64,000 bases of DNA from Palsa-1392 sp963819975 (GTDB taxonomy: Bacteria > Verrucomicrobiota > Verrucomicrobiia > Chthoniobacterales > UBA10450), in contig CAWFYE010000009.1 in the NCBI GenBank assembly GCA_963819975.1, forward strand, positions 186,001 through 250,000. Direction: 5' to 3'. The notes below the pieces were generated by a model that worked only from the letters and a program-made list of their open reading frames with translations, made no database searches and was not told the origin of the DNA. How positions within the stretch are numbered: the stretch's first letter is position 1; the number at the start of each line of letters is the position of its first letter. This document shows, one piece after another, positions 25,635 through 34,262 of the stretch. A program made the position numbers and the translations under genes.

Positions 25635-25853
25635 TTATTTCGCGCGGAAAATGATTCGCGCCTTGGTCAGGTCATATGGCGACAACTCGACCTCCACTTT
25701 GTCGCCCGGCACGATGCGGATGAAATGTTTTCTCATCTTGCCGGAGATATGGGCGAGGACGTTGCGCTGCCCGGCAAGATCGACGCGAAACATGGTCCCT
25801 GGCAAGACCTGCGTCACCGTGCCCTCCGTCACGATCTGCTCTTCCTTCGGCAT
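25635..25853 (-). CDS. infA: Translation initiation factor IF-1
   Basis: 72-residue S1/OB-fold protein that binds the 30S A site during initiation. Full family signature: EGTVTQVLPGTMFRVDLAG, VLAHISGKMRKHFIRIVPGD, KVEVELSPYDLTKARIIFR. The length is exactly canonical. An octamer GCCTAACG lies 14 bases upstream of the ATG. Confidence 0.97.
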   Translation of the reverse strand: MPKEEQIVTEGTVTQVLPGTMFRVDLAGQRNVLAHISGKMRKHFIRIVPGDKVEVELSPYDLTKARIIFRAK

Positions 25854-25898
25854 GGCGGAGTATAATGCCTAACGGCGACTTCTCAAGTGATGCGCCTC

Positions 25899-27773
25899 TC
25901 ACGGACCACGTGTCGAGACCACTGGAAGGTAAACACGCTCGTCCTCGCGTCGCCACCAGGCGCCGGTCTTCTCGAGCTCCGTGCGACTGCTGAATTGGTA
26001 GCGATAGCTGTTCGCCCGGAGGTAACGCGGCGGTTTTTCCGGAAAAGGGTTCTTGCCTAACAATGCCACGACATCGGGCGAATTTTCGAGCAGACGGAGG
26101 GCAAGCCCGATGAACCACGGGTTTTGCCGCACATCGCCGAGGGCCGCAAACCACATCTGCCAATCGAGCCGCGGCTGGTACGGTTCGACGAAGGCCGGCA
26201 TTCGGTCGAGAGCGCCTGGTTTCCATTTGAACTCATACGCTTTCCATTCGATTCCGTTCTCGCTTCCTTCGATGATGATTTCGGGCCGTTCCTTGGTCAT
26301 GACGCGAAAGAGTCCATAGCCGTTCACGATGCGAAAAGGCGCGACTGCATTGTAGAGCGACTCAAACGTCCGGGGCCAGGCTGCTTCCGGCTTGAAGCCG
26401 TTGAAGATCAGGAGGGCATTCAGCGGCATCGTAAGGAGAATGACGAGCGCCGAAACCGATTCGCGCCAGCGTCGTCCGGCCGGCTCAGGATTCGTTAGGC
26501 GCGGACGGCCGGGCCAGGCGAAGTCGTCAATCAACAGGAGGCAAAGCGCGAGGGTCAGGAGATTGAAGAACGCGTAGTTCCCAGTCAGACCGATCACGAC
26601 CTGAAGCAAGACAAGCAGTCCGCACCCAAGGAGACGTAAACGCCGCGGACACCAGATCAAAAACGGCGCGACGATTTCGATCGTGAGGACAGCGGCGGTC
26701 GAGAACTGCTTCACCCATTCCGGCGATTTGTCGGCCCACCAACCGAGCACCGTCGGGAGCGGCTGCGTCCAATAGTGGTAATCGAGCGCGCTCAGGTTCC
26801 ACCAGGAAGCATCGCCGCTCGTCAGCTTCACCACGCCCGACATGAACATCAGTTTGAAAAGGAGAAACTGGAGAAGGAAAAGCCCGAGTCGGGAAAGCGG
26901 CGCGGACCGATCGCGCCGCGGCCACCAACGCCAGGGGGCGCAGAAGATGGCGAGGAACCCCGTTTCAAGAAGCAGGATATCCCATTGGAAACTAAAGAAC
27001 GTCTGACCCGCGATCGTGAGCGAGAGATAAAGCGCGCCCAGCAGCAAAAGGCAGACGGCCGGCGCGATCTCGACGACGAGGAGCACGGAGAGCACTGCGC
27101 CTGCCCCGCACATGAAATGGAGAAAGGCGTCGCTCGAGTTGAGCCAGCAGAGTGTCGGCAGAACGAACCAGGCCCGCTCGCCAAGTTGTGTTCGTGCCGC
27201 TTCGAGAAATTGGGGGAGCGGCAAAACGCCGCGCGCCCCGATCAATCCATCGGCCTGCAACCAGAAAGACAAAAACGCGACCAGGTAAATCGCCCCGAGC
27301 GCGCGGAGAAACCAACTGCGGGCCCGAAAATAAGTCGGCCGCCGGACATCGTTTCCCCAGAACAGCCAAGTAACGCGATGCGCCAGTTCGCGATGCCCGG
27401 CGATAAATCGATAGGCAAATTCCGAGGCCGCGGCAAAACCGGGAAAATGTTCGTAACTCCAGCGATTAAACGGCCGCCCGCCCATCCCTAACGAACGATA
27501 AACCGCCGCCGCCCCGCTTCTGACCGAGCCATCTGGTTCGATCAACCTGACCGCGCGCGCGAATTCCTCGCGCGGCACCTCGGGAAAACGCGCGGCGGCT
27601 TCCTGCAGTGGCTCGTATTCGACCGCGTCGCCCGTCTCCTCCCGCCAGCGCGCGATCCAAAGTTTGCAGAAGCCGCAATCGCCGTCGTAAACCAGAAGCG
27701 GCTTCGCGGGTGGATTGGCAACCTGAAGGGTCAAGCCGGGGCGCGGTTTCAACGTCCAACGTTCAACGCTCAA
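25899..27773 (-). CDS. DCC-domain / lipase maturation factor family membrane protein
   Basis: Two-part protein of up to 624 residues. Residues ~24-140 are a DCC (DUF393) thiol-oxidoreductase-like domain opening with LLVYDGDCGFCKLW (CxxC). The rest is a multi-TM protein with the lipase-maturation-factor core: FFSFQWDILLLETGFLAIF, LLFKLMFMSGVVKLTSGD, ALDYHYWTQPLPTVLGWW. It ends in a soluble domain (EWKAYEFKWKPG, QPRLDWQMWFAAL). Vertebrate LMF1 folds lipases in the ER; bacterial relatives are uncharacterised. The TTG at 27773 lies inside an inverted repeat, so TTG 27734 is an alternative start. The two domains occur separately in many bacteria; the fusion suggests a redox-linked envelope role, which is inference. 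Confidence 0.82.
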   Translation of the reverse strand: MSVERWTLKPRPGLTLQVANPPAKPLLVYDGDCGFCKLWIARWREETGDAVEYEPLQEAAARFPEVPREEFARAVRLIEPDGSVRSGAAAVYRSLGMGGRPFNRWSYEHFPGFAAASEFAYRFIAGHRELAHRVTWLFWGNDVRRPTYFRARSWFLRALGAIYLVAFLSFWLQADGLIGARGVLPLPQFLEAARTQLGERAWFVLPTLCWLNSSDAFLHFMCGAGAVLSVLLVVEIAPAVCLLLLGALYLSLTIAGQTFFSFQWDILLLETGFLAIFCAPWRWWPRRDRSAPLSRLGLFLLQFLLFKLMFMSGVVKLTSGDASWWNLSALDYHYWTQPLPTVLGWWADKSPEWVKQFSTAAVLTIEIVAPFLIWCPRRLRLLGCGLLVLLQVVIGLTGNYAFFNLLTLALCLLLIDDFAWPGRPRLTNPEPAGRRWRESVSALVILLTMPLNALLIFNGFKPEAAWPRTFESLYNAVAPFRIVNGYGLFRVMTKERPEIIIEGSENGIEWKAYEFKWKPGALDRMPAFVEPYQPRLDWQMWFAALGDVRQNPWFIGLALRLLENSPDVVALLGKNPFPEKPPRYLRANSYRYQFSSRTELEKTGAWWRREDERVYLPVVSTRGP

Positions 27774-27844
27774 CCTTTAACGTTCAATTGGGAAAGAAGC
27801 TGCACGATTTGAGACGTTGGACGTTAAGCATTGAGCGTTGAACG
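27760..27844. repeat. Inverted repeat made of short CAACGTT-type units
   Basis: CGTTCAACGCTCAA (27760-27773) is perfectly inverted at 27831-27844, with the repeat continuing imperfectly inward through TTAACGT. It lies between xth and the DCC/LMF gene and could form a long hairpin. Same style of heptamer spacer as those at 55 and 62 kb. Confidence 0.75.
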
Positions 27845-27852
27845 TTTTCTTC

Positions 27853-28623
27853 TCAACCGCCAAACTCGGCCCAGACCGGCGCATGATCCGACGGTTCGTT
27901 CCCTTTGCGCATTTCCCGGTCCACACCCGCATCGCGGCACTTCCCCGCCAGCTCGCTCCCGGCGAGGATCGCATCGATCCGCAGCCCGCGATTTTTTGGG
28001 AAGGCCAGCATCCGATAATCCCACCAACTGAAAATCCCCGGTTCCGGATGATGTAACCGGAGTGTATCTGCCAGTCCCAGCGCCTCGAGCACGCGAAAGG
28101 CTGTCCGTTCCTCCTCCGAACACATGATCGCGCCACTCCAGAGTGCCGGATCGTGCACGTCACCGTCGTTAGGCGCGACGTTGAAATCGCCGCAGACCAC
28201 GACCCGCTCGAGCGCAGTTTCCTTCTCCCGCAGGCAACTCGTTAGGCGGCGATACCATTCCAATTTGTACCGGTATGCGGTCGAGCCGACTGCCTGTCCG
28301 TTGGGAGCGTAGATGGAGATGACTCGCGTCTCGCCCACGGTCGCCGCGATGATGCGCGCCTGAGGGTCTTCAACTTCATCGCAGAATCCGATCCGCACTT
28401 CGCGTGGCTCCTCCTTCGCCAGGATCGCGACCCCGTTATACGACTTCTGGCCGTGGAAAACCGCCGTGTAGCCCGCGTCGCGCAGAGTCGCACCCGGGAA
28501 TTGTTCGTCGGTGCATTTCGTTTCCTGGAGGCAAACAACGTCCGGACTCGTCTCGCGCAGCCAAAGCAGCAGGCGTTCTTCCCGTTTGCGCAAGGAGTTG
28601 ATGTTCCAAGACGCGATCTTCAT
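27853..28623 (-). CDS. xth: Exodeoxyribonuclease III
   Basis: AP endonuclease/3'-5' exonuclease for base-excision repair, 256 residues from ATG 28623 (MKIASWNINSLRKRE); an upstream extension lacks homology. Signatures: Mg-binding Glu in CLQETKCTDEQFP, Tyr in SIYAPNG, VVCGDFNVAPNDGDVHD (catalytic Asp and Asn), FSWWDYR and the terminal GNEPSDHAPVWAEF with catalytic Asp-His. All active-site residues are present. 11 bases downstream of the beta-CASP nuclease gene, so probably co-transcribed with it. Confidence 0.95.
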   Translation of the reverse strand: MKIASWNINSLRKREERLLLWLRETSPDVVCLQETKCTDEQFPGATLRDAGYTAVFHGQKSYNGVAILAKEEPREVRIGFCDEVEDPQARIIAATVGETRVISIYAPNGQAVGSTAYRYKLEWYRRLTSCLREKETALERVVVCGDFNVAPNDGDVHDPALWSGAIMCSEEERTAFRVLEALGLADTLRLHHPEPGIFSWWDYRMLAFPKNRGLRIDAILAGSELAGKCRDAGVDREMRKGNEPSDHAPVWAEFGG

Positions 28624-28634
28624 GCTTCCGTGCG

Positions 28635-30008
28635 CTACAACTCGATCTCCACCCCGGGCGGCGGAACGAAAATCTCGCTCTCCGGAAGCGCCGCCGCGGC
28701 CGCAGCCCGCATCCATTCAATCGCCGGGACGTCGCCGTGAACCAGAACCAGCTTCTTCGGAGCGACCTTCTTAATGTATTCGAGAAGCGACTCGCGCGAG
28801 GCGTGCGCACTGAATTGAAATTGATCAAGCTGACAACGCAGCGGCTGGGCGGGCTCGTCTTCATCAAGGGAAACCAACTCGTTAGGCTGCGAATTGCGTA
28901 GAACCCCGGCGGGCGATTGAGGATCGGAGTAGCCGACGAAAAAGATTGAGTGTTCCGGTCGGTCAAGCAGGCGGCGTGCGAAAATATTGGAGAGCGTCTT
29001 CGGCGTCATCATGCCGCTCGAGAGCGCGTAAATACGCCCGGGCCGCGCCGGTGCGTCCGCGATGGTTTTGCCGTTGAGAACAAACGGTCCGACCTCGGGA
29101 AATAATTGCAGACGCGGCAGGACGCGCGCCGTCTGGTTCGCCCGGCGATCGTAAATCTCGGTCATCTTGGAGCTCAGCCCGCCGATATAGATCGGCACGT
29201 CAGCGATCATTTTGCTGCGCTTGAATTTGTAGAGCATGGTCAGGATTTCCTGGGTCTTGCCGAGGGCAAAGACCGGCACCAGGACGCACCCGCCGCGATC
29301 AAAGGCCTGCCCGAGCGCTTCCGCGAAACGCCGCTCCTCCGATTCGCGCGAGAATCCTCCGGGTAGTGGCGAATCGCCGCGCGTCGCTTCGATGATCAGG
29401 ACGTCGATCCCCGATTCCGGAAAGTCGGCGCCCTTGGTCAGGGTTTGATCATCAAAATTCACATCGCCGGTATAGAAAACCGTCCGACCTTCCGCACGGA
29501 GCAGAATACCGGCGGCGCCGAGGACATGACCGGCATCGCAATATTCAAAACTCAACTCATCGTTAGGCCAAGCGGGACTGCGCTCCCCGTCGACCGTGAA
29601 GGGCTGGCCGAGCCGGCAGTGCTGCCAGCGGTTGGTCGCCCGGTCCGTTTCGCGATGGGTGAAGAGCGGATAGATCACTCCGACCTCCTCCCGCTCTCGC
29701 GTCATGACATTGACCGAATTGTGGAGGAGCGCTTCGCCGATCGCGGCGGTCCCTTCCGTCATGAAAATGCGCGCCTGCGGCTGCTGGCGCATGAGCACGG
29801 GGAGCGACCCGATGTGGTCGAGATGCGCGTGCGAAAGGAGAAGCGCGTCAACCGGCAGACCGTTCAAGTTCGCGAGGAGAGGTAGCGCCATCTCGCCCTC
29901 TTCCTTGGGATGCATGCCGCAATCGAGCACGACCCCCTGCCCGCCGGTCCCGAGATAATAGCAGTTGGCGCCAATCTCAGTCCGGCGCGTCAGATTGATG
30001 AACTTCAA
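28635..30008 (-). CDS. Beta-CASP metallo-beta-lactamase RNA-processing nuclease
   Basis: Metal-dependent nuclease of the MBL/beta-CASP superfamily, ~457 residues, similar to bacterial homologues of CPSF73/YSH1. Motif 2 is LLLSHAHLDHIGSLP, further His ligand in CDAGHVLGAAGI, Asp in FYTGDVNFDDQTL. Beta-CASP motifs follow: A (EATRGDSP), B (SAHASRESL) and C (LVHGDVPAIEWM). The start is uncertain: TTG 30008 gives MKFINLTRRTEIGANCYYLG, the usual N-terminus; GTG 30029 and TTG 30047 are in frame. It likely processes RNA ends; whether it acts as endo- or exonuclease cannot be told. Confidence 0.88.
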   Translation of the reverse strand: MKFINLTRRTEIGANCYYLGTGGQGVVLDCGMHPKEEGEMALPLLANLNGLPVDALLLSHAHLDHIGSLPVLMRQQPQARIFMTEGTAAIGEALLHNSVNVMTREREEVGVIYPLFTHRETDRATNRWQHCRLGQPFTVDGERSPAWPNDELSFEYCDAGHVLGAAGILLRAEGRTVFYTGDVNFDDQTLTKGADFPESGIDVLIIEATRGDSPLPGGFSRESEERRFAEALGQAFDRGGCVLVPVFALGKTQEILTMLYKFKRSKMIADVPIYIGGLSSKMTEIYDRRANQTARVLPRLQLFPEVGPFVLNGKTIADAPARPGRIYALSSGMMTPKTLSNIFARRLLDRPEHSIFFVGYSDPQSPAGVLRNSQPNELVSLDEDEPAQPLRCQLDQFQFSAHASRESLLEYIKKVAPKKLVLVHGDVPAIEWMRAAAAAALPESEIFVPPPGVEIEL

Positions 30009-30106
30009 AATCGACCGGCATCTTGCCACCCGCGAGCGCGTGAGCAATCAGCAAATTTGATTGAGGCCAAAGCCAGGGACGGGAAAGAGCTTTCGAGCGC
30101 CGGTCG

Positions 30107-33100
30107 TTAGGCGACGCGGCCGCAGCAGTTCTTGTATTTCTTTCCGCTCCCGCACGGACAGGGATCATTCCGGCCTACCTTCGGCATCTCGCGCCGCACC
30201 GGCGCGAGCTCCAATTTCACTTCGCCATTGTCGTCGGCGTCGCCGTTCCCGCCGACTGGCGCTCCGATTCGCTCCGGACGGCGACCAGGCAAAGGACCAG
30301 CTTGGGTCGGGTTTGAGGTCGCGGTGGCAGGACCGTGCTCGCGCATGAGAAATTGCGGCAGGGTGGAGAGGAAAGTCTCGAACGCCTGCAGGTTCGAGGT
30401 GCTGCGGAAAAGGTTGTGCAGCACTTCGTTCTTAATGTTCGACATCAGGTCGACGAACATTTCGTAGGCTTCGGTCTTGTACTCGACGAGGGGATCCTTC
30501 TGCGCGTAGCCGCGCAGGTAGACGCCTTCGCGGAGCGCGTCCATCGCGTAGAGATGCTCCTGCCAAAGGCGATCGATCGCGTTCAGGATGATGTACCGCT
30601 CAAGACTCTTGACCGCAGCCGGCTCTTCGTGGCTCGACTTGCGCTCGTAGGCTTCCTTGATTTTCTCGATCAGGAACTGCGTATTCTGCTCGGGCGAGCG
30701 GGTCTCGAACTCCGCCTTTTCTTTCGTTAGGCCAAGCGGGAAAGTGGTGTTGATCCAATGCAAGAGGCCGGGGTAGTTCGGCTCGTCGCTCGGCGCACCG
30801 GTCCCGAGGTATTCCTGCACTTTCCCCGGCACGGCTTCGTCAATCACTTCGTAGACAAGTTTGTGCGGATCTTCGGTGTCGATGACTTCGTTGCGGTAGG
30901 TGTAGACCACCTCGCGCTGGTTGTTCATGACGTCGTCGAAATCGAGGGTGCGTTTGCGCGCCAGATAGTTGCGCTGTTCAACCCGTTTTTGGGCGGTTTC
31001 GACGGAGCGATTGAGCCAGCGATGCTCGAGTTCCTGGCCTTCTTCGAGACCGAAACGCTCCATGATTTTTGTCATGCGATCGGCCGCGCCGAAGTTGCGC
31101 ATGAGATCGTCTTCGAAGCTGACATAGAAACGCGTCGCGCCGGGATCACCCTGTCGCGCGCAACGTCCGCGCAGCTGCCGATCGATCCGGCGCGATTCGT
31201 GGCGCTCGGTGCCGATGACATAGAGGCCGCCTTTGTCCTGCACGCCGGGCCCGAGTTTAATGTCAGTCCCGCGGCCGGCCATATTGGTCGAGATGGTGAC
31301 GGTGCCGGCCTGGCCGGCGCGGCTCACGATCTCGGCTTCCTGCCGGTGATATTTTGCGTTCAGAACGTTGTGCGGAATTTTTTCCCGCTTCAACATCCGG
31401 CTGAGTAACTCAGACGCTTCCACACTGACCGTGCCGACGAGGACCGGCTGCGAGGCCGCGTGGCGTTCGCGAATTTCGTTGATGACGGCGTTGTATTTTT
31501 CACGGCGCGTCTTGTAGATGCGGTCGTTCGCATCAGCCCGCGCGACCGGGCGGTTGGTCGGGATAACAGCGACATCCAGTTTGTAGATGTCGTGGAATTC
31601 GTTCGCCTCGGTCTCGGCGGTGCCGGTCATGCCGGCGAGCTTTTGATAGAGCCGGAAATAATTCTGAATCGTGATTGTGGCCAGGGTCTGCGTCTCGCGA
31701 TCGATCTGGACGCCTTCCTTTGCTTCGACCGCCTGGTGGAGTCCATCGCTCCAGCGCCGGCCCGGCATTTTACGGCCCGTATATTCGTCGACGATGACGA
31801 CTTTGTTTTCCTCAACGACGTAAGCGACGTCCTTTTCGAAGAGGCAGTAGGCGCGTAGCAACTGCGAGATGTTGTGAATCTGCTCGGCCTGCTTGTCGCA
31901 TTGTTCCTGCCGCTCGGTTTTCATCCGGTCCTTCTCCTCGTCGGAGAGAGTGCGGTTGAGATCAATGTCGGTAAATTCGCTGATCAAATCCGGGAGGACG
32001 AAGGAATCGGGATCGTCTGGATTTAAGAACGCGCGGCCTTGCTCAGAGAGATCAGCCTCATGCGATTTCTCGTCCATCGTGTAGAAGAGTTCCTCCTTGA
32101 GCGCGAAAAGTTCCTCTTTGCGCGTGTCCTGGAAAAACGAGAGCTCGGCTTTGTCGATCGCGCGGCGCTTTTCCGGATCTTCCATCATGCGCAGGAGCTG
32201 CTTGTTGCGCGGCTGGCCGAGCTTCACCTTGAACATGAGGCGGCCGCCTTCTTCGTTCTCGCCGGCATCGAACGCTTCCTTCGCTTCGCTCGCGAGCCGA
32301 TTGCAAAGCATGTTTTGCTTTTTCACCAGCTGATCGACGAGCGGCTTGAGTCGATCGTATTGATGGGTCGAAACCGTCGCGGGTCCGCTGATGATGAGCG
32401 GAGTGCGCGCTTCGTCGATCAGGATGGAATCGACTTCGTCGACGATCGCGTAGTGATAACCTCGCTGCACCTGCTGTTCACGCGTCGTGGCCATGCCGTT
32501 GTCGCGCAGGTAATCAAAACCGAACTCCGAGTTCGTGCCGTAGGTAATGTCGCAGGCATACTGCTCGCGACGAAGATCGGGCGGTTGATCGTGTTGAATC
32601 ACGCCGACGGTGAGCCCGAGAAAACCGTAGAGCTGGCCCATCCATTCGGCGTCGCGGCGAGCGAGGTAATCATTCACCGTCACGAGGTGCGCACCACGGC
32701 CCGCGAGCGCATTCAGATAAAGCGGAAGCGTGGCGACGAGAGTCTTGCCTTCGCCGGTCGCCATTTCCGCGATCCGACCCCGATGCAGGACGATGCCGCC
32801 GATGAGCTGCACATCGAAGTGCACCATGTTCCACGTCATCGGCTGATCGCAAACGCTGAAGGTCTCCTGGCGTTCCGTGAGGCGACGCGCGGCATTTTTC
32901 ACAACCGCGAAAGCTTCAGGGAGAATCTCCTCGAGCCGCTGCGCGAGCGCACCGGGGTCTTCCATCGTGGAAAGCTCCGCATTCCAGACCGCAGTCTTGG
33001 CGCGCAACTCTTCGTCCGAGAGGGCCTTGAACTGCTCGTCGAAGGCATCGATCGAGCGCACGACGGGCTGCAACCGCCGAATCTCGCGCTGATTCTTCGA

Positions 33101-33133
33101 GCCAAGTATCTTCTTTAAAATCCAACTGACCAT
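30107..33133 (-). CDS. secA: Preprotein translocase ATPase SecA
   Basis: Motor ATPase of Sec-dependent export, 1008 residues, cytoplasmic and membrane-associated with SecYEG. Walker A MATGEGKTLVATLP, VTVNDYLARRDAEWMG, DEVDSILIDEARTPLIISGP, the motif VGTVSVEASELLSRML, TNMAGRGTDIKLG and GTERHESRRIDRQLRGR are all present. The C-terminal zinc-binding SecB/phospholipid site RNDPCPCGSGKKYKNCCG is intact. It is longer than E. coli SecA (901) through insertions in NBD1 and the variable region, which is common in this phylum. Its stop codon lies inside a GCCTAACG octamer. Confidence 0.98.
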   Translation of the reverse strand: MVSWILKKILGSKNQREIRRLQPVVRSIDAFDEQFKALSDEELRAKTAVWNAELSTMEDPGALAQRLEEILPEAFAVVKNAARRLTERQETFSVCDQPMTWNMVHFDVQLIGGIVLHRGRIAEMATGEGKTLVATLPLYLNALAGRGAHLVTVNDYLARRDAEWMGQLYGFLGLTVGVIQHDQPPDLRREQYACDITYGTNSEFGFDYLRDNGMATTREQQVQRGYHYAIVDEVDSILIDEARTPLIISGPATVSTHQYDRLKPLVDQLVKKQNMLCNRLASEAKEAFDAGENEEGGRLMFKVKLGQPRNKQLLRMMEDPEKRRAIDKAELSFFQDTRKEELFALKEELFYTMDEKSHEADLSEQGRAFLNPDDPDSFVLPDLISEFTDIDLNRTLSDEEKDRMKTERQEQCDKQAEQIHNISQLLRAYCLFEKDVAYVVEENKVVIVDEYTGRKMPGRRWSDGLHQAVEAKEGVQIDRETQTLATITIQNYFRLYQKLAGMTGTAETEANEFHDIYKLDVAVIPTNRPVARADANDRIYKTRREKYNAVINEIRERHAASQPVLVGTVSVEASELLSRMLKREKIPHNVLNAKYHRQEAEIVSRAGQAGTVTISTNMAGRGTDIKLGPGVQDKGGLYVIGTERHESRRIDRQLRGRCARQGDPGATRFYVSFEDDLMRNFGAADRMTKIMERFGLEEGQELEHRWLNRSVETAQKRVEQRNYLARKRTLDFDDVMNNQREVVYTYRNEVIDTEDPHKLVYEVIDEAVPGKVQEYLGTGAPSDEPNYPGLLHWINTTFPLGLTKEKAEFETRSPEQNTQFLIEKIKEAYERKSSHEEPAAVKSLERYIILNAIDRLWQEHLYAMDALREGVYLRGYAQKDPLVEYKTEAYEMFVDLMSNIKNEVLHNLFRSTSNLQAFETFLSTLPQFLMREHGPATATSNPTQAGPLPGRRPERIGAPVGGNGDADDNGEVKLELAPVRREMPKVGRNDPCPCGSGKKYKNCCGRVA

Positions 33134-33237
33134 GAGGGCAACAATATCGACGAGAATCGCGGGCGAGCAATCTCTGTGGTCCGGACCTGGCCTTTGTCGC
33201 CGTTGTGCCGCAAGTTTTTCCGGCTAAGCTCGGGGCC

Positions 33238-33663
33238 ATGAAGAAAATTGTCTCCACTAGTGACGCGCCGGCGGCGATCGGCCCGTATTCGCAGGGCATC
33301 CGGAGCGGCTCCCTGCTTTTTTGCGCCGGCCAGATCCCACTCGACCCGAAGACAGGTCAGATCAGTTCGGACGATATCGGCGAACAGACCAAGCGCGTCC
33401 TGGAAAACATCTCGGCCATCCTGAAGGCGGAGCACCTCTGTTTCGACCACGTTGTGAAGACGACCATTTTCCTCACGAGCATGAACGATTTCCAGACAGT
33501 GAATGAAATTTACGCAACTTATTTCCGGGAAAATCCGCCCGCCCGCTCGACCGTCGCCGTCTCCGCCCTGCCGAAAGGTGCCAAGGTGGAGATCGAAGCG
33601 ATCGCCGCTGTCAGCGACCAGCCGGCCGGCGGAGGCAAAACGGCCAGCGATACCTCCGGCTAG
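33238..33663 (+). CDS. ridA: RidA family enamine/imine deaminase
   Basis: Trimeric YjgF/RidA protein of 141 residues that hydrolyses reactive 2-aminoacrylate-type intermediates. ATG 33238 gives the canonical MKKIVSTSDAPAAIGPYSQG. Active-site residues: Tyr in GPYSQ, the Arg of the ARSTVAVSALPKGAKVEIEA motif (Arg in PARST) and the terminal Glu. About 15 extra residues follow the usual end. Its TAG stop forms part of the ribosome site TAGGAG of pyrE, so the genes are coupled. Confidence 0.95.
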   Translation: MKKIVSTSDAPAAIGPYSQGIRSGSLLFCAGQIPLDPKTGQISSDDIGEQTKRVLENISAILKAEHLCFDHVVKTTIFLTSMNDFQTVNEIYATYFRENPPARSTVAVSALPKGAKVEIEAIAAVSDQPAGGGKTASDTSG

Positions 33664-33676
33664 GAGCGAACCAGAC

Positions 33677-34246
33677 GTGGTAGCTGAAGATCTGCTGGCG
33701 TTATTCCGCCAGACCGGGGCGTTGCTCGACGGGCATTTTGTGCTCCGGTCCGGCTTGCATAGCCGGCAATTTTTCCAGTGCGCGATCCTGCTTCAGCACA
33801 CCGAGATCGCGGCCCGGGTATGCGGACAGTTGGCGGACAAGCTGCGCGATCTGGAATGCGATGCCGTCATCTCGCCCGCCCTCGGGGGAATCGTCGTTGG
33901 GCAGGAAGTTGGACGGTCGTTAGGCAAACGCCACATCTTTGCCGAGAAAGAAGCGGGCGGGCTTGTCCTGCGCCGCGGGTTCGTCATCTCTCCTAACGAG
34001 CGTTTCATCGTCGCGGAGGACGTCGTGACGCGCGGCGGCCGCGTCCAGGAGACGATCGATATCGTGCGGGAGCGGGGCGGCCAGGTAGTCGGGGTCGGCG
34101 TCCTGGTCGATCGCAGCAGCGGGAAACGAGCCGACTTTGGCTGTCCGTTTATTAGTCTCATCGAGATGCAGGTTGAGACTTTCCCGCCTGATCAAATACC
34201 ACCCGATTTGCAAGCGATTCCCGCGATCAAACCTGGGAGCAAATAA
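33677..34246 (+). CDS. pyrE: Orotate phosphoribosyltransferase
   Basis: Pyrimidine biosynthesis enzyme making OMP from orotate and PRPP, 189 residues, cytoplasmic. GTG start at 33677, 10 bases after TAGGAG. Signatures: LRSGLHSRQFFQCA (orotate loop), ISPALGGIVVGQEVGR, the FAEKEAGGLVLRRGF catalytic loop and the PRPP-binding RFIVAEDVVTRGGRVQETID. The family and catalytic motifs are complete. Operon with ridA. Confidence 0.95.
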   Translation: MVAEDLLALFRQTGALLDGHFVLRSGLHSRQFFQCAILLQHTEIAARVCGQLADKLRDLECDAVISPALGGIVVGQEVGRSLGKRHIFAEKEAGGLVLRRGFVISPNERFIVAEDVVTRGGRVQETIDIVRERGGQVVGVGVLVDRSSGKRADFGCPFISLIEMQVETFPPDQIPPDLQAIPAIKPGSK

Positions 34247-34262
34247 GGCGGTCCAGCCGGGG

